From the NCBI RefSeq assembly GCF_003201105.1, contig NZ_QICJ01000015.1, forward strand, positions 1 through 64,000: a stretch of DNA of 64,000 nucleotides, read 5' to 3'. Below the pieces are notes generated by a model. It did not search any database. It worked only from the letters and a program-made list of their open reading frames with translations, and was not told the origin of the DNA. Origin of the DNA: Dyella sp. AtDHG13. GTDB taxonomy: Bacteria > Pseudomonadota > Gammaproteobacteria > Xanthomonadales > Rhodanobacteraceae. Every line of letters begins with the position of its first letter. Position 1 is the first letter of the stretch. This document shows positions 24,238 to 32,720 of this stretch, piece by piece. Position numbers and translations under genes: made by a program.

Positions 24238-26040
24238 ATGCGGTGTCTGCTGGCCGGCATGGCCATGGCGGTGTTGTCGCAAGGCGTGACGGCTGCGCCG
24301 GCAGCCTCTCCCATGGTCGATGGGACCACGCCGGTGCGGCGCCCGCTGGACGAACCGCAACCGCCACCCGGCCCCGGACCCAGCGCCGCGACGATCGATG
24401 CATGGCAGGACCGCAAGTTCGGCATGTTCATCCACTTTGGCTTGTATTCGCTCGCGGGTGGCATGTGGGACGGCCATCGCGTGGACAACGGCTACAGCGA
24501 GCAGATTCTCGCGAACGCGCCGATACCGCCCGCGCAATACGAAGCGCTGGCGGGCCGCTTCGATCCCGTGAACTTCGATGCCGACGCCATCGCCGCGCTC
24601 GCCAAGGCCGCGGGCATGAAGTTCATCGTGGTCACGGCCAAGCACCACGACGGCTTCAATCTTTTCCAGACGGCGCAGACGCCGTACAACACGGTGGACG
24701 GCACGCCGTATCACCAGGACATCGTCAAGCAGCTGGCGGATGCCTGCGCGCGGGCGGGCCTGAAGTTCGGCGTCTACTACTCCACGATCGACTGGCACCA
24801 TCCGGGCGGCAACACGTATATCGAAGGCAACAGCAATCCGATCACGCCGGCGCAGGAGGCATTCAACGTTGCGCAGCTGAAGGAGCTGATGAGCCACTAC
24901 GGCCCCATCTCGGAAATCTGGTTCGACATGGGCAAGCCCACGCCCGCGCAGAGCACGCACTTCGCGCAGACCGTGCACGCCCTGCAGCCGCAGACGATGA
25001 TCTCCGGGCGCGTCTGGAACAGCCGCGGCGATTTCGCCGTGATGGGCGACAACAGCGAGCCCGAAGTGGGCATGGAACTGCCGTGGCAGGCGCCCGCGTC
25101 GATGTTCCCCGAGACCTGGGGCTATCGATCCTGGCAGCAGCGGAACGATCTGCCCGGCAAGATCCGCGAGAACATCACGCGACTGGTGCGCGTGGTTAGC
25201 CAGGGCGGCAACTACATCCTCAATATCGGGCCCGAAGGCGACGGCTCCGTGGTGCCGTATGAAGCGCAGGTGCTGCATGGCATCGGCGCGTGGCTGAAGC
25301 GCAACGGCGAGGCCATCTACAACACGCGCAAGCAGCCCTTCGACACGCTGGATTTTGGCTACGCGACGCTGGGATCGCACGCGATCTACCTGTTCGTGGC
25401 GAAGCCGCCCGCGGATCACCAGCTTCGCCTTCCCGGCCTCATCGACACCGAACTCGGCCGTGCTTATCGGCTCGGCGCGCCCGAAACCGCAGTGGACGTG
25501 CGCCACGACGACGGCGGCGCAAGCATCCCGCTGGATCGTTTCGCCCTGGAGCCATCGAATTCCGGCGACGCGAAAGCGGATTACTTCATGCCCGTCATCG
25601 TGCTGCCTTTCAAGGGCACGTTGCACGTGCGCTCGAAGGCCATCGCCGCCGCAAGCGACGGCCGCTTCCGTCTGCAGCCCGAACAAGCCTCGCACTATCT
25701 CAACTACAACGGCGAAGGCTATGAAGATCCCGCCACGCTCTACAAGCTGACGTGGAAAATCGATGCCCAGGCATCGGATTACACGTGCATCGTCAGCTAC
25801 GCGCCGCTGCCGCAACGCACGCGCGTGGATCTATGGATCGACGGCAAGCGCTATCCGCTGGAACTGCCGGGCGCCGCATCGGGCACGAAGGAGATCGCCA
25901 GTCAGGCGATCCATGTGCAGCGAAATCGCGCGGCGCAGCCGTATGTGATGCAGGTGGAGATCACCCCGCCGTCGCCGTTCGAGCAGGGCAGCCGCTTGCC
26001 GGTAGCCATCCATGCCGTGGAGCTTCCACCAACGCGTTGA
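24238..26040 (+). CDS. Alpha-L-fucosidase, GH29
   Basis: A 600-residue exported retaining alpha-L-fucosidase. After a signal peptide (about 1-20) and a Pro-rich linker, the GH29 barrel shows WQDRKFGMFIHFGLYSLAGG, FIVVTAKHHDGFNLF, YYSTIDWHHPGG and the nucleophile segment EIWFDMG. Met replaces the usual Gly immediately after the nucleophile Asp. MISGRVWNSRGDF and GNYILNIGPEGDG complete the active-site region, and a C-terminal beta-sandwich follows. AGGAAGG precedes ATG 24238. It is not adjacent to a fucose transporter or isomerase, so it may serve extracellular or periplasmic glycan trimming. Confidence 0.93.
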   Translation: MRCLLAGMAMAVLSQGVTAAPAASPMVDGTTPVRRPLDEPQPPPGPGPSAATIDAWQDRKFGMFIHFGLYSLAGGMWDGHRVDNGYSEQILANAPIPPAQYEALAGRFDPVNFDADAIAALAKAAGMKFIVVTAKHHDGFNLFQTAQTPYNTVDGTPYHQDIVKQLADACARAGLKFGVYYSTIDWHHPGGNTYIEGNSNPITPAQEAFNVAQLKELMSHYGPISEIWFDMGKPTPAQSTHFAQTVHALQPQTMISGRVWNSRGDFAVMGDNSEPEVGMELPWQAPASMFPETWGYRSWQQRNDLPGKIRENITRLVRVVSQGGNYILNIGPEGDGSVVPYEAQVLHGIGAWLKRNGEAIYNTRKQPFDTLDFGYATLGSHAIYLFVAKPPADHQLRLPGLIDTELGRAYRLGAPETAVDVRHDDGGASIPLDRFALEPSNSGDAKADYFMPVIVLPFKGTLHVRSKAIAAASDGRFRLQPEQASHYLNYNGEGYEDPATLYKLTWKIDAQASDYTCIVSYAPLPQRTRVDLWIDGKRYPLELPGAASGTKEIASQAIHVQRNRAAQPYVMQVEITPPSPFEQGSRLPVAIHAVELPPTR

Positions 26041-26060
26041 CCGTAGCGACCGTAGCCGAC

Positions 26061-26173
26061 GTAGCCCGGATGGAGCGCAGCGGAATCCGGGATCGCGCGG
26101 TGCATGGTGCCTAGGCGCGAAGACAACCGCAGGCTTCGCCCTCCCGGATTCCGCTCCGCTCCATCCGGGCTAC
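26061..26173. repeat. Inverted doublet of GTAG-headed REP elements (REPIN-like)
   Basis: Two 32-base arms (26061-26092 and 26142-26173) are inverted copies with a single mismatch, separated by 49 bases. Each begins with the tetranucleotide GTAG and contains a CCCGGAT...ATCCGGG imperfect palindrome, the hallmark of REP sequences mobilised by RAYT transposases. The doublet fills the gap between the convergent fucosidase and VOC genes and could also form a terminator-like structure. Confidence 0.85.
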
Positions 26174-26184
26174 GAAGGGCATTT

Positions 26185-26637
26185 CTAGCGCTTGGGTTCC
26201 CAGAGCTCGACCTTGTTGCCCTCGGGATCGAGGATCCACGCAAAGCGGCCGTTCGGATCCTTGTCATCGCGCTTGATCACCGTGACGTTCTTGGCCTTCA
26301 ACCGCGCGAGCAGGGCGTCCATGTCGTCGACGGCGTAGTTGATCATCAGGCCGCTCTCCGAGGGTGCGAAGTATTTCGTCGTCGCGGGGAACGCGTTCCA
26401 CGCCAGCACGGGCGGGTGCTTGGGCGCGTCGTAGTGCAGCGCCGCGCCGCCCCAGGCTTCCACCGGCAGGCCGAGCACGTCGCGATACCACGCGGCGAGC
26501 GCCTTGGGATCCTTGGCCTTGAAGAAGATGCCGCCGACGCCAGTGACGTGTCCCGGCGGTGGCGCGGAGTCGGCCGATGCCGTGCCGACCATGGAAAGCA
26601 GGCTCAGACCCAGCAAGAGTATCCATCGCCGCTCCAT
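26185..26637 (-). CDS. Exported VOC-superfamily (glyoxalase-like) protein
   Basis: A 150-residue protein with a signal peptide (MERRWILLLGLSLLSMVGTASA) and a single VOC domain: VTGVGGIFFKAKDPKALAAWYRDVLGLPV, then SGLMINYAVDDMDALLARLKAK and GRFAWILDPEGNKVELWEP. The pattern matches glyoxalase/bleomycin-resistance-type proteins, but a signal peptide is less usual and implies a periplasmic site. GGGAG lies eight bases before the ATG at 26635-26637. The metal or substrate is unknown. Confidence 0.88.
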   Translation of the reverse strand: MERRWILLLGLSLLSMVGTASADSAPPPGHVTGVGGIFFKAKDPKALAAWYRDVLGLPVEAWGGAALHYDAPKHPPVLAWNAFPATTKYFAPSESGLMINYAVDDMDALLARLKAKNVTVIKRDDKDPNGRFAWILDPEGNKVELWEPKR

Positions 26638-26849
26638 CGATATGCTCCCGGTTTGTGTGAGTGCCCCATGCTGGCTTCGTGTCCGCGCGGGGCGCTGGCG
26701 GACGCGACGACGGTTGGTTGCGCGAACGAGCGGTAAAAGCTGTGTGCAAGAAATTGCGGCAAATCGGTTTTTGCCGAGGGCTCGGCCTGGCAAGCCCGCA
26801 GGATATCCCACTCGCTCGACGCCCGGCATGCATCACGACGATGCCGTAT

Positions 26850-27914
26850 TCAAGGCGCTCCGGCGCTCGACGCTGCCGCAGGCGGCTCGGCCGCGGCGCG
26901 CCTGGCGGTGTCCGCGGGACACCATGTCTTCAAGCGCTTGCCCGCGCGGTACAGGTCGATGCACTCGCGCATCTCGGCCTTGAAGGCCAGGTCGGGCGTA
27001 TCCACCGGGCAACCGTAGGACAGCGGTTTGCCGGCCCGGTACTCGTCGATGCAGCTCGACAAGGGCGGCGTCGCGGGAGGATTCGGATTCCTGACCAGCG
27101 GCGCGGGCGGCAGGTTGAGCCGCTCGTCCTTGTTTTTCTCGGAAGGGGGCAGGGGTGGCGCGCCGCACAGCAGGTTGGTCGCGGTGCTTCGCTTGGCGGG
27201 ATCGCAGGTACTCTTCACCACTTCGTTGATCACATCGCCGATATGGCGTCCCACCGCGCCGCCGGCTGTTTCGTTCGGCGGCGGGAAGTATTTCTCGAAC
27301 CGCGTGGCCTTGTACTTCATGCGGTTGCTGTCGTGTTGCATGATCTGGCGATCGTCCGCAGGCTTGGCTTGATCGGTGCTCGCGCTTGCGGTCGCCGTGC
27401 TCGATGCGGTGGACGGCGGGATCCGGATGGAACCGTCTTTCGCGAACAGGCTGATCGAGGACGGCGTTGCCACGGTGGCCGCCGTGGCGGGAACCGCCTG
27501 GTGATCCTGCACCACCATCGCGTCGCGGCGAGGCGGCTCATGCGTGACCGGCGCGACGCGGGCGGCCGGCGCTTTCGGTGTCGGGGCGGATGGCGCGGGA
27601 AGCTCGGGCAGCGCCGGAGGCGGCGCGATGCGCGGTTCGCTGGAATGATCGATCAGGCGCACGATCAACGCCTGCTCCCTGTTCATTTCGACGATGCGCG
27701 GCGCCCGGGGTTGCATCTCGTACCACAGCGCCAGCGCGAACAGCGCGTGCAACACCACTACGATCAGCAGTGCCAGCGTCAGCGCCGGGCGGGTCAGCGG
27801 TGGTTGTCGCCAGCGCCGGCGGCCCAGGATTTCCTGTGTCTCGCTGTCGAGCCACGCCAGGCCGCGCGTGCGATCGCGGTCCTGCCGCTGCCGGGTCAAT
27901 CCAGAACGCTGCAT
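26850..27914 (-). CDS. Hypothetical single-pass membrane protein, proline-rich
   Basis: A 354-residue protein. A charged cytosolic head is followed by one membrane segment (ALTLALLIVVVLHALFALALW), a long Pro/Ala/Thr-rich periplasmic linker, and a C-terminal region with two similar repeats, SSCIDEYRAGKPLSYGCPVDTP and RECIDLYRAGKRLKTWCPADT, each carrying two Cys. The TonB-like layout (TM plus Pro-rich linker) is suggestive, but no TonB C-terminal domain is seen. The ATG at 27912-27914 has AAGGGTG upstream; a start at 27962 is possible. No function assigned. Confidence 0.75.
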   Translation of the reverse strand: MQRSGLTRQRQDRDRTRGLAWLDSETQEILGRRRWRQPPLTRPALTLALLIVVVLHALFALALWYEMQPRAPRIVEMNREQALIVRLIDHSSEPRIAPPPALPELPAPSAPTPKAPAARVAPVTHEPPRRDAMVVQDHQAVPATAATVATPSSISLFAKDGSIRIPPSTASSTATASASTDQAKPADDRQIMQHDSNRMKYKATRFEKYFPPPNETAGGAVGRHIGDVINEVVKSTCDPAKRSTATNLLCGAPPLPPSEKNKDERLNLPPAPLVRNPNPPATPPLSSCIDEYRAGKPLSYGCPVDTPDLAFKAEMRECIDLYRAGKRLKTWCPADTARRAAAEPPAAASSAGAP

Positions 27915-28065
27915 GTCACCCTTGACCCAAGCCCGTTGCCCCCACGAAACATGCGCATGCATGTCTGCGCGCGTTGCGACCAGCCTGAGTAGACCGGCTC
28001 TTTGCTTCAGGGTTCCCTTGATCCGGTGACGTTAGAACCTGCGAATGCACGTGCACTACTGCGCG

Positions 28066-29421
28066 CTAGATCTTGCCGTCCTGCGCATCCGCCACGTTCA
28101 CGCGGTTGCCGCCGTCTTTCTTGACGCGGTACATCGCGGCGTCGGCCGCGCGCATCAGCTCGCGCGTGCTCTGCCCATGCAGTGGATAAGTGGCAACGCC
28201 CACACTGGTCGACGCGCGCAGCGTGCGGTCGGCCAGCCGGAAAGGCGCATGGATGGCCGCACGCAGCTTCTCCGCCACACTGATGCTGTCGGCAATCGAT
28301 TGCAGCCGGCACAGCAGCACCACGAACTCGTCGCCGCCCATGCGGCCCACCACGTCGCCTTCGCGCAGGTGGCCGCGTATGCGCTGCGCGACTTCGCACA
28401 GCAGCAGGTCGCCGGTGTGGTGTCCGAAGCGGTCGTTCACCTGCTTGAACTTGTCCAGGTCGATATAGAGCAGGGCGAGGTTGCCGCCGAAGCGCGACAC
28501 GTTCTCCAGCGCGGCTTCAAACTGCTGGTGGAACAGGTCGCGGTTGGCGAGGTCGGTGAGCGGGTCGTGGCGCGCGATGTGATGCAGCCGTTCTTCCGCC
28601 TGCTTGCGCTCGATGGCCGCCGCCACCTGGGTGGACACGAACTGCAGCAGTTCCTTGTCCGAATCGGTGTAGCGCGTGGCATCGGAATAGCTCTGCACTA
28701 CCAAAGCGCCCACCGTGGCGCCCTGCGAACACAGCGGTACGCCCAGCCAGTGCCGCGCGTCGGTGCCGATGATGGGCAGCGATGGATCGGACGGTGCATT
28801 CGGTGTGACCAGCAAGGCCTGTCCGCTGCGAATCAATTGTGCGGTGAGCGTACCCGAGTCCAGGCTGAGGGAGGGCGGCGTGTGGTCGCGCTCGTCCACG
28901 AAGTAGGGAAAGCTCAGTTCCGCGTGCTGCGGGTCGTACAGCGCGACAAAGAAATTGTTGGCCGGCAGCAGTGTGCCGATGATGCGGTGGATCTCTTCAT
29001 AGAGCGCCGGCAGGTTGTCCGCGGTGTGGGCGGCCTCGGAGATCGCGTGCAGCGCCGACGTCATGGACTCGGCGCGCTTGAGCGCGGTGATGTCGCGCGC
29101 CACGGCGATGCGCACGCGGTCCGCCTCCGACCAGCGCGCCGACCACATGATGTGCACGACGGCGCCGTCCTTGCGGATGTAGCGGTTCTGGAAGTGCGAT
29201 TGCGGATGACCAGCCATGATGGCCGCGGCCACCTCCAGCGTGGCTTCGCGGTCGTCGGGATGCACCAGTTCGATCATGCGCCGGCCGATCACTTCCTCGG
29301 GCCGGTAGCCGAAGATGCGCTCGTACGAGGCGCTGACGAACACGTAGCGACCCTCCGCGTCGACGACGCAGATGGCGTCCCACAGGAGGTCCATGATCTT
29401 GCTGAGTGCGACAGGTTCCAT
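28066..29421 (-). CDS. Diguanylate cyclase with PAS and GAF sensor domains
   Basis: A 451-residue cytosolic signalling protein. A PAS domain (about 10-120, AICVVDAEGRYVFVSASYERIFGY) with PAC-like tail is followed by a GAF domain (about 130-275) and a GGDEF domain (about 280-445). The active-site motif is intact (GRMGGDEFVVLL). An R-x-x-D inhibitory site (REGD) lies five residues upstream, so product inhibition by c-di-GMP is expected. No membrane segment is present; PAS and GAF probably sense a soluble ligand or redox state. It stands alone, 108 bp from the divergently oriented group's Lrp gene. Confidence 0.94.
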   Translation of the reverse strand: MEPVALSKIMDLLWDAICVVDAEGRYVFVSASYERIFGYRPEEVIGRRMIELVHPDDREATLEVAAAIMAGHPQSHFQNRYIRKDGAVVHIMWSARWSEADRVRIAVARDITALKRAESMTSALHAISEAAHTADNLPALYEEIHRIIGTLLPANNFFVALYDPQHAELSFPYFVDERDHTPPSLSLDSGTLTAQLIRSGQALLVTPNAPSDPSLPIIGTDARHWLGVPLCSQGATVGALVVQSYSDATRYTDSDKELLQFVSTQVAAAIERKQAEERLHHIARHDPLTDLANRDLFHQQFEAALENVSRFGGNLALLYIDLDKFKQVNDRFGHHTGDLLLCEVAQRIRGHLREGDVVGRMGGDEFVVLLCRLQSIADSISVAEKLRAAIHAPFRLADRTLRASTSVGVATYPLHGQSTRELMRAADAAMYRVKKDGGNRVNVADAQDGKI

Positions 29422-29537
29422 GGGCGTCTGGACGGCTGAGTCTGCGGGTGCTGGTGGTTTCCAGCGTCAGCAAGATGTGTGCCGTCCTGTTGGCCGCTTC
29501 CCTCCGCGCCGCGATGGGCAGCGCGGAAGGACGGGAA

Positions 29538-30053
29538 CTACTCCTCCAGCAGGGCGCGCGCCGTGTTCCACATGGTGCGGGTCAGCGGGCGGTTCTCGTG
29601 GGGCGTCTGCAGCACCACCAGGGTGGTCGTGCTGATGCTGGCGTGGATCTTCAGCAGGCGGTCCAGCACGGTTTCCAGGTGGGGAATGGACATGGCGACC
29701 ACGCGCAGCAGGGCCGAGTCCTCGCCGGCCAGGCGGCGGCAATCCAGCACTTCGGGGATATCCGCGACCAGTGCGCCGACGCGGGCGCAGATGCCGCCGT
29801 CGCAGCGCAGGCGGATCATCGCGTCGATCTCGTAGCCCAGCTTGCGCGGGTTGAGCACGGCGCGGTAGCCGGCGATGACGCCGGCTTCTTCCAGCCGCCG
29901 CACGCGCTCGGCCACGGCCGGCGCGGAGAGCTTCACCTTGCGTCCCAGTTCGGCGTAGCCCAGGCGGGCGTCCTGTTGCAGGGCCTCCAGCAGCAGCCAG
30001 TCCGTGGCGTCCCAGATCGGTTTCGATTCAAAGGTGGCAGCGTTCATGGACAT
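29538..30053 (-). CDS. Lrp/AsnC-family transcriptional regulator
   Basis: A 171-residue regulator with an N-terminal helix-turn-helix (LLLEALQQDARLGYAELGRKVKLSAPAVAERVRRLEEAG) and the C-terminal RAM effector domain (MIRLRCDGGICARVGALVADIPEVLDCRRLAGEDSALLRVV). ATGs at 30053 and 30047 are both possible. It is divergent from a DMT-family exporter with about 100 bp between, a standard arrangement for an amino-acid-responsive regulator and its exporter. A TTTCG...CGAAA inverted repeat lies at 30053-30070. Confidence 0.93.
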   Translation of the reverse strand: MSMNAATFESKPIWDATDWLLLEALQQDARLGYAELGRKVKLSAPAVAERVRRLEEAGVIAGYRAVLNPRKLGYEIDAMIRLRCDGGICARVGALVADIPEVLDCRRLAGEDSALLRVVAMSIPHLETVLDRLLKIHASISTTTLVVLQTPHENRPLTRTMWNTARALLEE

Positions 30054-30155
30054 TTCGTTCGTTGGCGAAACATCGCCATCCTACGCTGATTCATCATTCA
30101 AGCGCACCGCGCCGAACCTTACGATGCGCAGCATTCCCCATCGGAAAACCGTCCC

Positions 30156-31076
30156 ATGCAAACCCCGGAACGCCTGGACGGGCGTGCCCTTGCCTATATC
30201 GGCATCGCCCTGCTCACCTGGTCGTCGGCCTATGCCGCGATCGCCTATGCCCTGGCCTCGTTCACGCCGGGCGAAGTGGCGCTGGCGCGCCTGGCCATCG
30301 GCTCGCTGTGCTTTGCCGTGCTGCTGGCGGTCAAGCGCGTGCCGCTGCCGGCCCGGCGCGACTGGCCGGTGCTGACGCTGCTCGGCATCATCGGCCTCAC
30401 CGTGTACCACTTGTGCCTCAATACGGCGGAAACCCGCGTGGCCAGCGGCACGGCGGCCATCCTGATCTCGCTGGTGCCGGCAACCACGGCGGCGCTGTCG
30501 GCCATCTGGCTGCGCGAGCGCCTGTCGCCGCGCACGCTGACCGGGCTGGGCGTGGCCCTGGTGGGCGTGGTCGTGGTGGTGCTCACCAGCGGCAAGGACG
30601 TGAAGGTGGAACCCATGGCCGCGATGGTGCTGGTCAGCGTGGTGGCATGCTCCATCTTCTTCGTGGGGCAGAAGCCGCTGTTCGCCCGAAACAGCATGCT
30701 GGGCGTCACCGGCTTCACCTTCTTCGCCGGCACGCTGGGCGCGCTGCCGTTTGGCCTTGGGTTACCGCAGGCGCTGGCGCACGCACCGTCTGCGCACATC
30801 GCCGCGCTGCTGTGGCTGGGCATTGCGCCTACCTTCATCGGCTACATCGCCTGGAACGCCGCGCTGCATCGTGCGCCTGCCTCGCAGGTGAGCAGCTTCA
30901 TCTACTTCTCGCCGCCCATCGCCGTGCTGATCGGCTGGGTGTGGCTGGGCGAGCGCCCGACCTTGCTGACCCTGGTGGGCGGTGTGATCACCGTGGGCGG
31001 CGTGGTGCTGGCCAATGCGCGCCGGCGCGCTGCGGCGCCCGCATCCGTGGCGGCCACTCCTGCCAAACAGTGCTGA
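30156..31076 (+). CDS. DMT-superfamily EamA transporter
   Basis: A 306-residue inner-membrane protein with ten hydrophobic segments arranged as two EamA repeats, for example ALAYIGIALLTWSSAYAAIAYAL in the first and FIGYIAWNAALHRAPASQVSSF with PPIAVLIGWVWLGERPTLL in the second. Members export amino acids or other small metabolites. The divergent Lrp-type regulator supports an amino-acid-related substrate. The stop is four bases before the next ATG, so the cupin gene is co-transcribed. Confidence 0.92.
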   Translation: MQTPERLDGRALAYIGIALLTWSSAYAAIAYALASFTPGEVALARLAIGSLCFAVLLAVKRVPLPARRDWPVLTLLGIIGLTVYHLCLNTAETRVASGTAAILISLVPATTAALSAIWLRERLSPRTLTGLGVALVGVVVVVLTSGKDVKVEPMAAMVLVSVVACSIFFVGQKPLFARNSMLGVTGFTFFAGTLGALPFGLGLPQALAHAPSAHIAALLWLGIAPTFIGYIAWNAALHRAPASQVSSFIYFSPPIAVLIGWVWLGERPTLLTLVGGVITVGGVVLANARRRAAAPASVAATPAKQC

Positions 31077-31080
31077 AGCC

Positions 31081-31377
31081 ATGACGCCGATCCGTTTGCT
31101 GGATGCGGCCTCGCAGTTGCCGCAAGCCTGGTCCTCGCGCGTGTTCGCGCAGTTCGGCGGCGCGCGCCTGAAGCTGGTGCGCATGGACGAAACGGCCTAT
31201 CCGGAAGAAGTGCACGACGATGACGAAGGCCTGCTCGTGCTCGATGGCGTGATGGTGCTGCGCATCCACGGCAGCACCGTGCGCGTGGGCGCGGGCGAGC
31301 TGTGCGTGATCCCTGCGGGCACGCCGCACAGCGTGGAGGCCGGCAGCCATGGCACGCTGCTGATCCTCGACACCTGA
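31081..31377 (+). CDS. Small cupin-domain protein
   Basis: A 98-residue single-domain cupin. The barrel motifs are visible as YPEEVHDDDEGLLVLDGVMVLRIHG and VRVGAGELCVIPAGTPHSVEAG, with His residues in positions expected to bind a metal. It starts at ATG 31081, four bases after the transporter stop. It may modify or sense the exported metabolite, but nothing in the sequence fixes its substrate. Confidence 0.88.
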   Translation: MTPIRLLDAASQLPQAWSSRVFAQFGGARLKLVRMDETAYPEEVHDDDEGLLVLDGVMVLRIHGSTVRVGAGELCVIPAGTPHSVEAGSHGTLLILDT

Positions 31378-31384
31378 GGCCCGA

Positions 31385-32038
31385 TCAGGCCGCTTCCACC
31401 ACGGCATCGCTGCGACGTCGCGCCTGCCACCGGCCAAGCGCGACGAGCAGCAGTGCCACCACGACAAACGCCACCAGCACGGCGACGGCATCGATCAGCA
31501 CTTGCAGGTAGCCCAGGGATTTCACGTCGAGAAACGGGTAGGGATACCAGCCATTCACGGCGCCGCGCAGCAGCACGTAGGCGAAGTAGCCCGCCGGATA
31601 GCTTTGCCAGGCGATCACCTGCGACCAGCGCAGGCTGCCCTTGGGCACCGCCAGCCACCAGTACAGCAGATAGAGCGGCGGCATGATGTCGTGCACGATC
31701 ATGTCGGCCACCAGCATCCAGCCCGACGGGTTCCACAACTGGCGCAGCATCAGGTTGTAGACGGCGCTGACGATCACGATGCTCATCGCCGCCGCCGTCT
31801 GCACGCCCGGTCGCTGCAGGAACCGCGGCAGCGCGCTGCGCGTATCGAACGACGCGGCGGTCAGCACGCCGGCGACCAGCCCGTTGGTGAGGATGGTGAA
31901 GTAGCCCAGGTACACCCATACGCCTTGCCACGCCGTATCGCCGCGATCCAGCGAGAGGCGAACGGAAAACCACAGCTGCAGCGCCAGCCCGAACGCGCCA
32001 AGCAGGGCGGCGAAGGCGGCAAGAGGGCGATGGCGCAT
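31385..32038 (-). CDS. Pr6Pr family membrane protein
   Basis: A 217-residue polytopic membrane protein with six hydrophobic segments. VWVYLGYFTILTNGLVAGVL, MIVHDIMPPLYLLYWW and a final segment around IDAVAVLVAFVVVALLLVALGRW fit the Pr6Pr/FAR-17a-like family, which has no firm bacterial function. ATG at 32036-32038 is chosen; a GTG six bases further out is in frame. It is convergent with the cupin gene, with only seven bases between stops. Confidence 0.82.
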   Translation of the reverse strand: MRHRPLAAFAALLGAFGLALQLWFSVRLSLDRGDTAWQGVWVYLGYFTILTNGLVAGVLTAASFDTRSALPRFLQRPGVQTAAAMSIVIVSAVYNLMLRQLWNPSGWMLVADMIVHDIMPPLYLLYWWLAVPKGSLRWSQVIAWQSYPAGYFAYVLLRGAVNGWYPYPFLDVKSLGYLQVLIDAVAVLVAFVVVALLLVALGRWQARRRSDAVVEAA

Positions 32039-32160
32039 GCTCACGATGGGGTGGCTCGCGTGGGGTGAATTCGCACTATGCCACTGGGTGGCGATGGGTG
32101 CTGTATCGCAAGAAGTTGTTGGGGTGCGTCGTGGTGGTGGGCTGAAGTGCTCCAGGTTTC

Positions 32161-32198
32161 CTCACCGTCATCCCAGCTTTCGCTGGGATGACGGTGAG
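32161..32198. repeat. REP-like palindrome with 17 bp perfect stem
   Basis: CTCACCGTCATCCCAGC (32161-32177), loop TTTC and the exact reverse complement (32182-32198) form a 38-base hairpin. Its core GTCATCCC...GGGATGAC is the same family as the doublet at 36376-36502. It lies between the Pr6Pr and DUF2269 genes. Confidence 0.8.
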
Positions 32199-32243
32199 GT
32201 GAGACACGGGCGAGGAACGGTGAAGCGCTTAGACCAAGCCGCT

Positions 32244-32720
32244 TCAACCCCACAGCGCCGGCTTCGCCACCATCATCCAGAAGATGCCCATCACGGCCAG
32301 AAACGCCGGCCAGCCCAGCGCAAACCACCAGCGCATCCACACCGCGCAACACGCCGGCAACGGCTGGCCGGTGCGCACGGCGAGCGCGGCCGCATTGCGC
32401 ACGCGCATCTGCAGCACCACCACCGGTATCCAGCAAAGGCCCGTCAGCGCATACAGCACCATCGCCGCGACCAGCCAAGGGCTGTTCCACGGAAAACCCA
32501 TCAGGTGCACCAGTGCGATGCCGGTGATGGGCTGCACGATCACCGCTGGCGTGGTGAAGCACCAGTCCGCGCGCACGGTGAGCCGCGACGCTGCCGCAAT
32601 GGCCTGCACGTTGCCGGTGCGCCAGGTGAACCACATGAAGAACGCCGTGCCCAGGCCCGTGCCGAACAGCAGCGTGGACGACAGGATGTGCACCAGTTTC
32701 AGCAGCACATAGGCCGTCAT
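32244..32720 (-). CDS. DUF2269 family membrane protein
   Basis: A 158-residue membrane protein with four hydrophobic segments (AYVLLKLVHILSSTLLFGTGLG at the start, WLVAAMVLYALTGLCWIPVVVLQ, and a last WFALGWPAFLAVMGIFWMMV). The conserved His in LVHI near the N-terminus fits DUF2269. Its ATG overlaps the SDR-DoxX stop by four bases, so the two are translationally coupled and probably work on the same membrane process. Confidence 0.88.
   Translation of the reverse strand: MTAYVLLKLVHILSSTLLFGTGLGTAFFMWFTWRTGNVQAIAAASRLTVRADWCFTTPAVIVQPITGIALVHLMGFPWNSPWLVAAMVLYALTGLCWIPVVVLQMRVRNAAALAVRTGQPLPACCAVWMRWWFALGWPAFLAVMGIFWMMVAKPALWG

Noticed and set aside
23898-24488. Minus-strand 196-codon frame upstream of the fucosidase gene
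   Set aside because: It is antisense to the ends of two real genes and spans their intergenic region without initiation signals.
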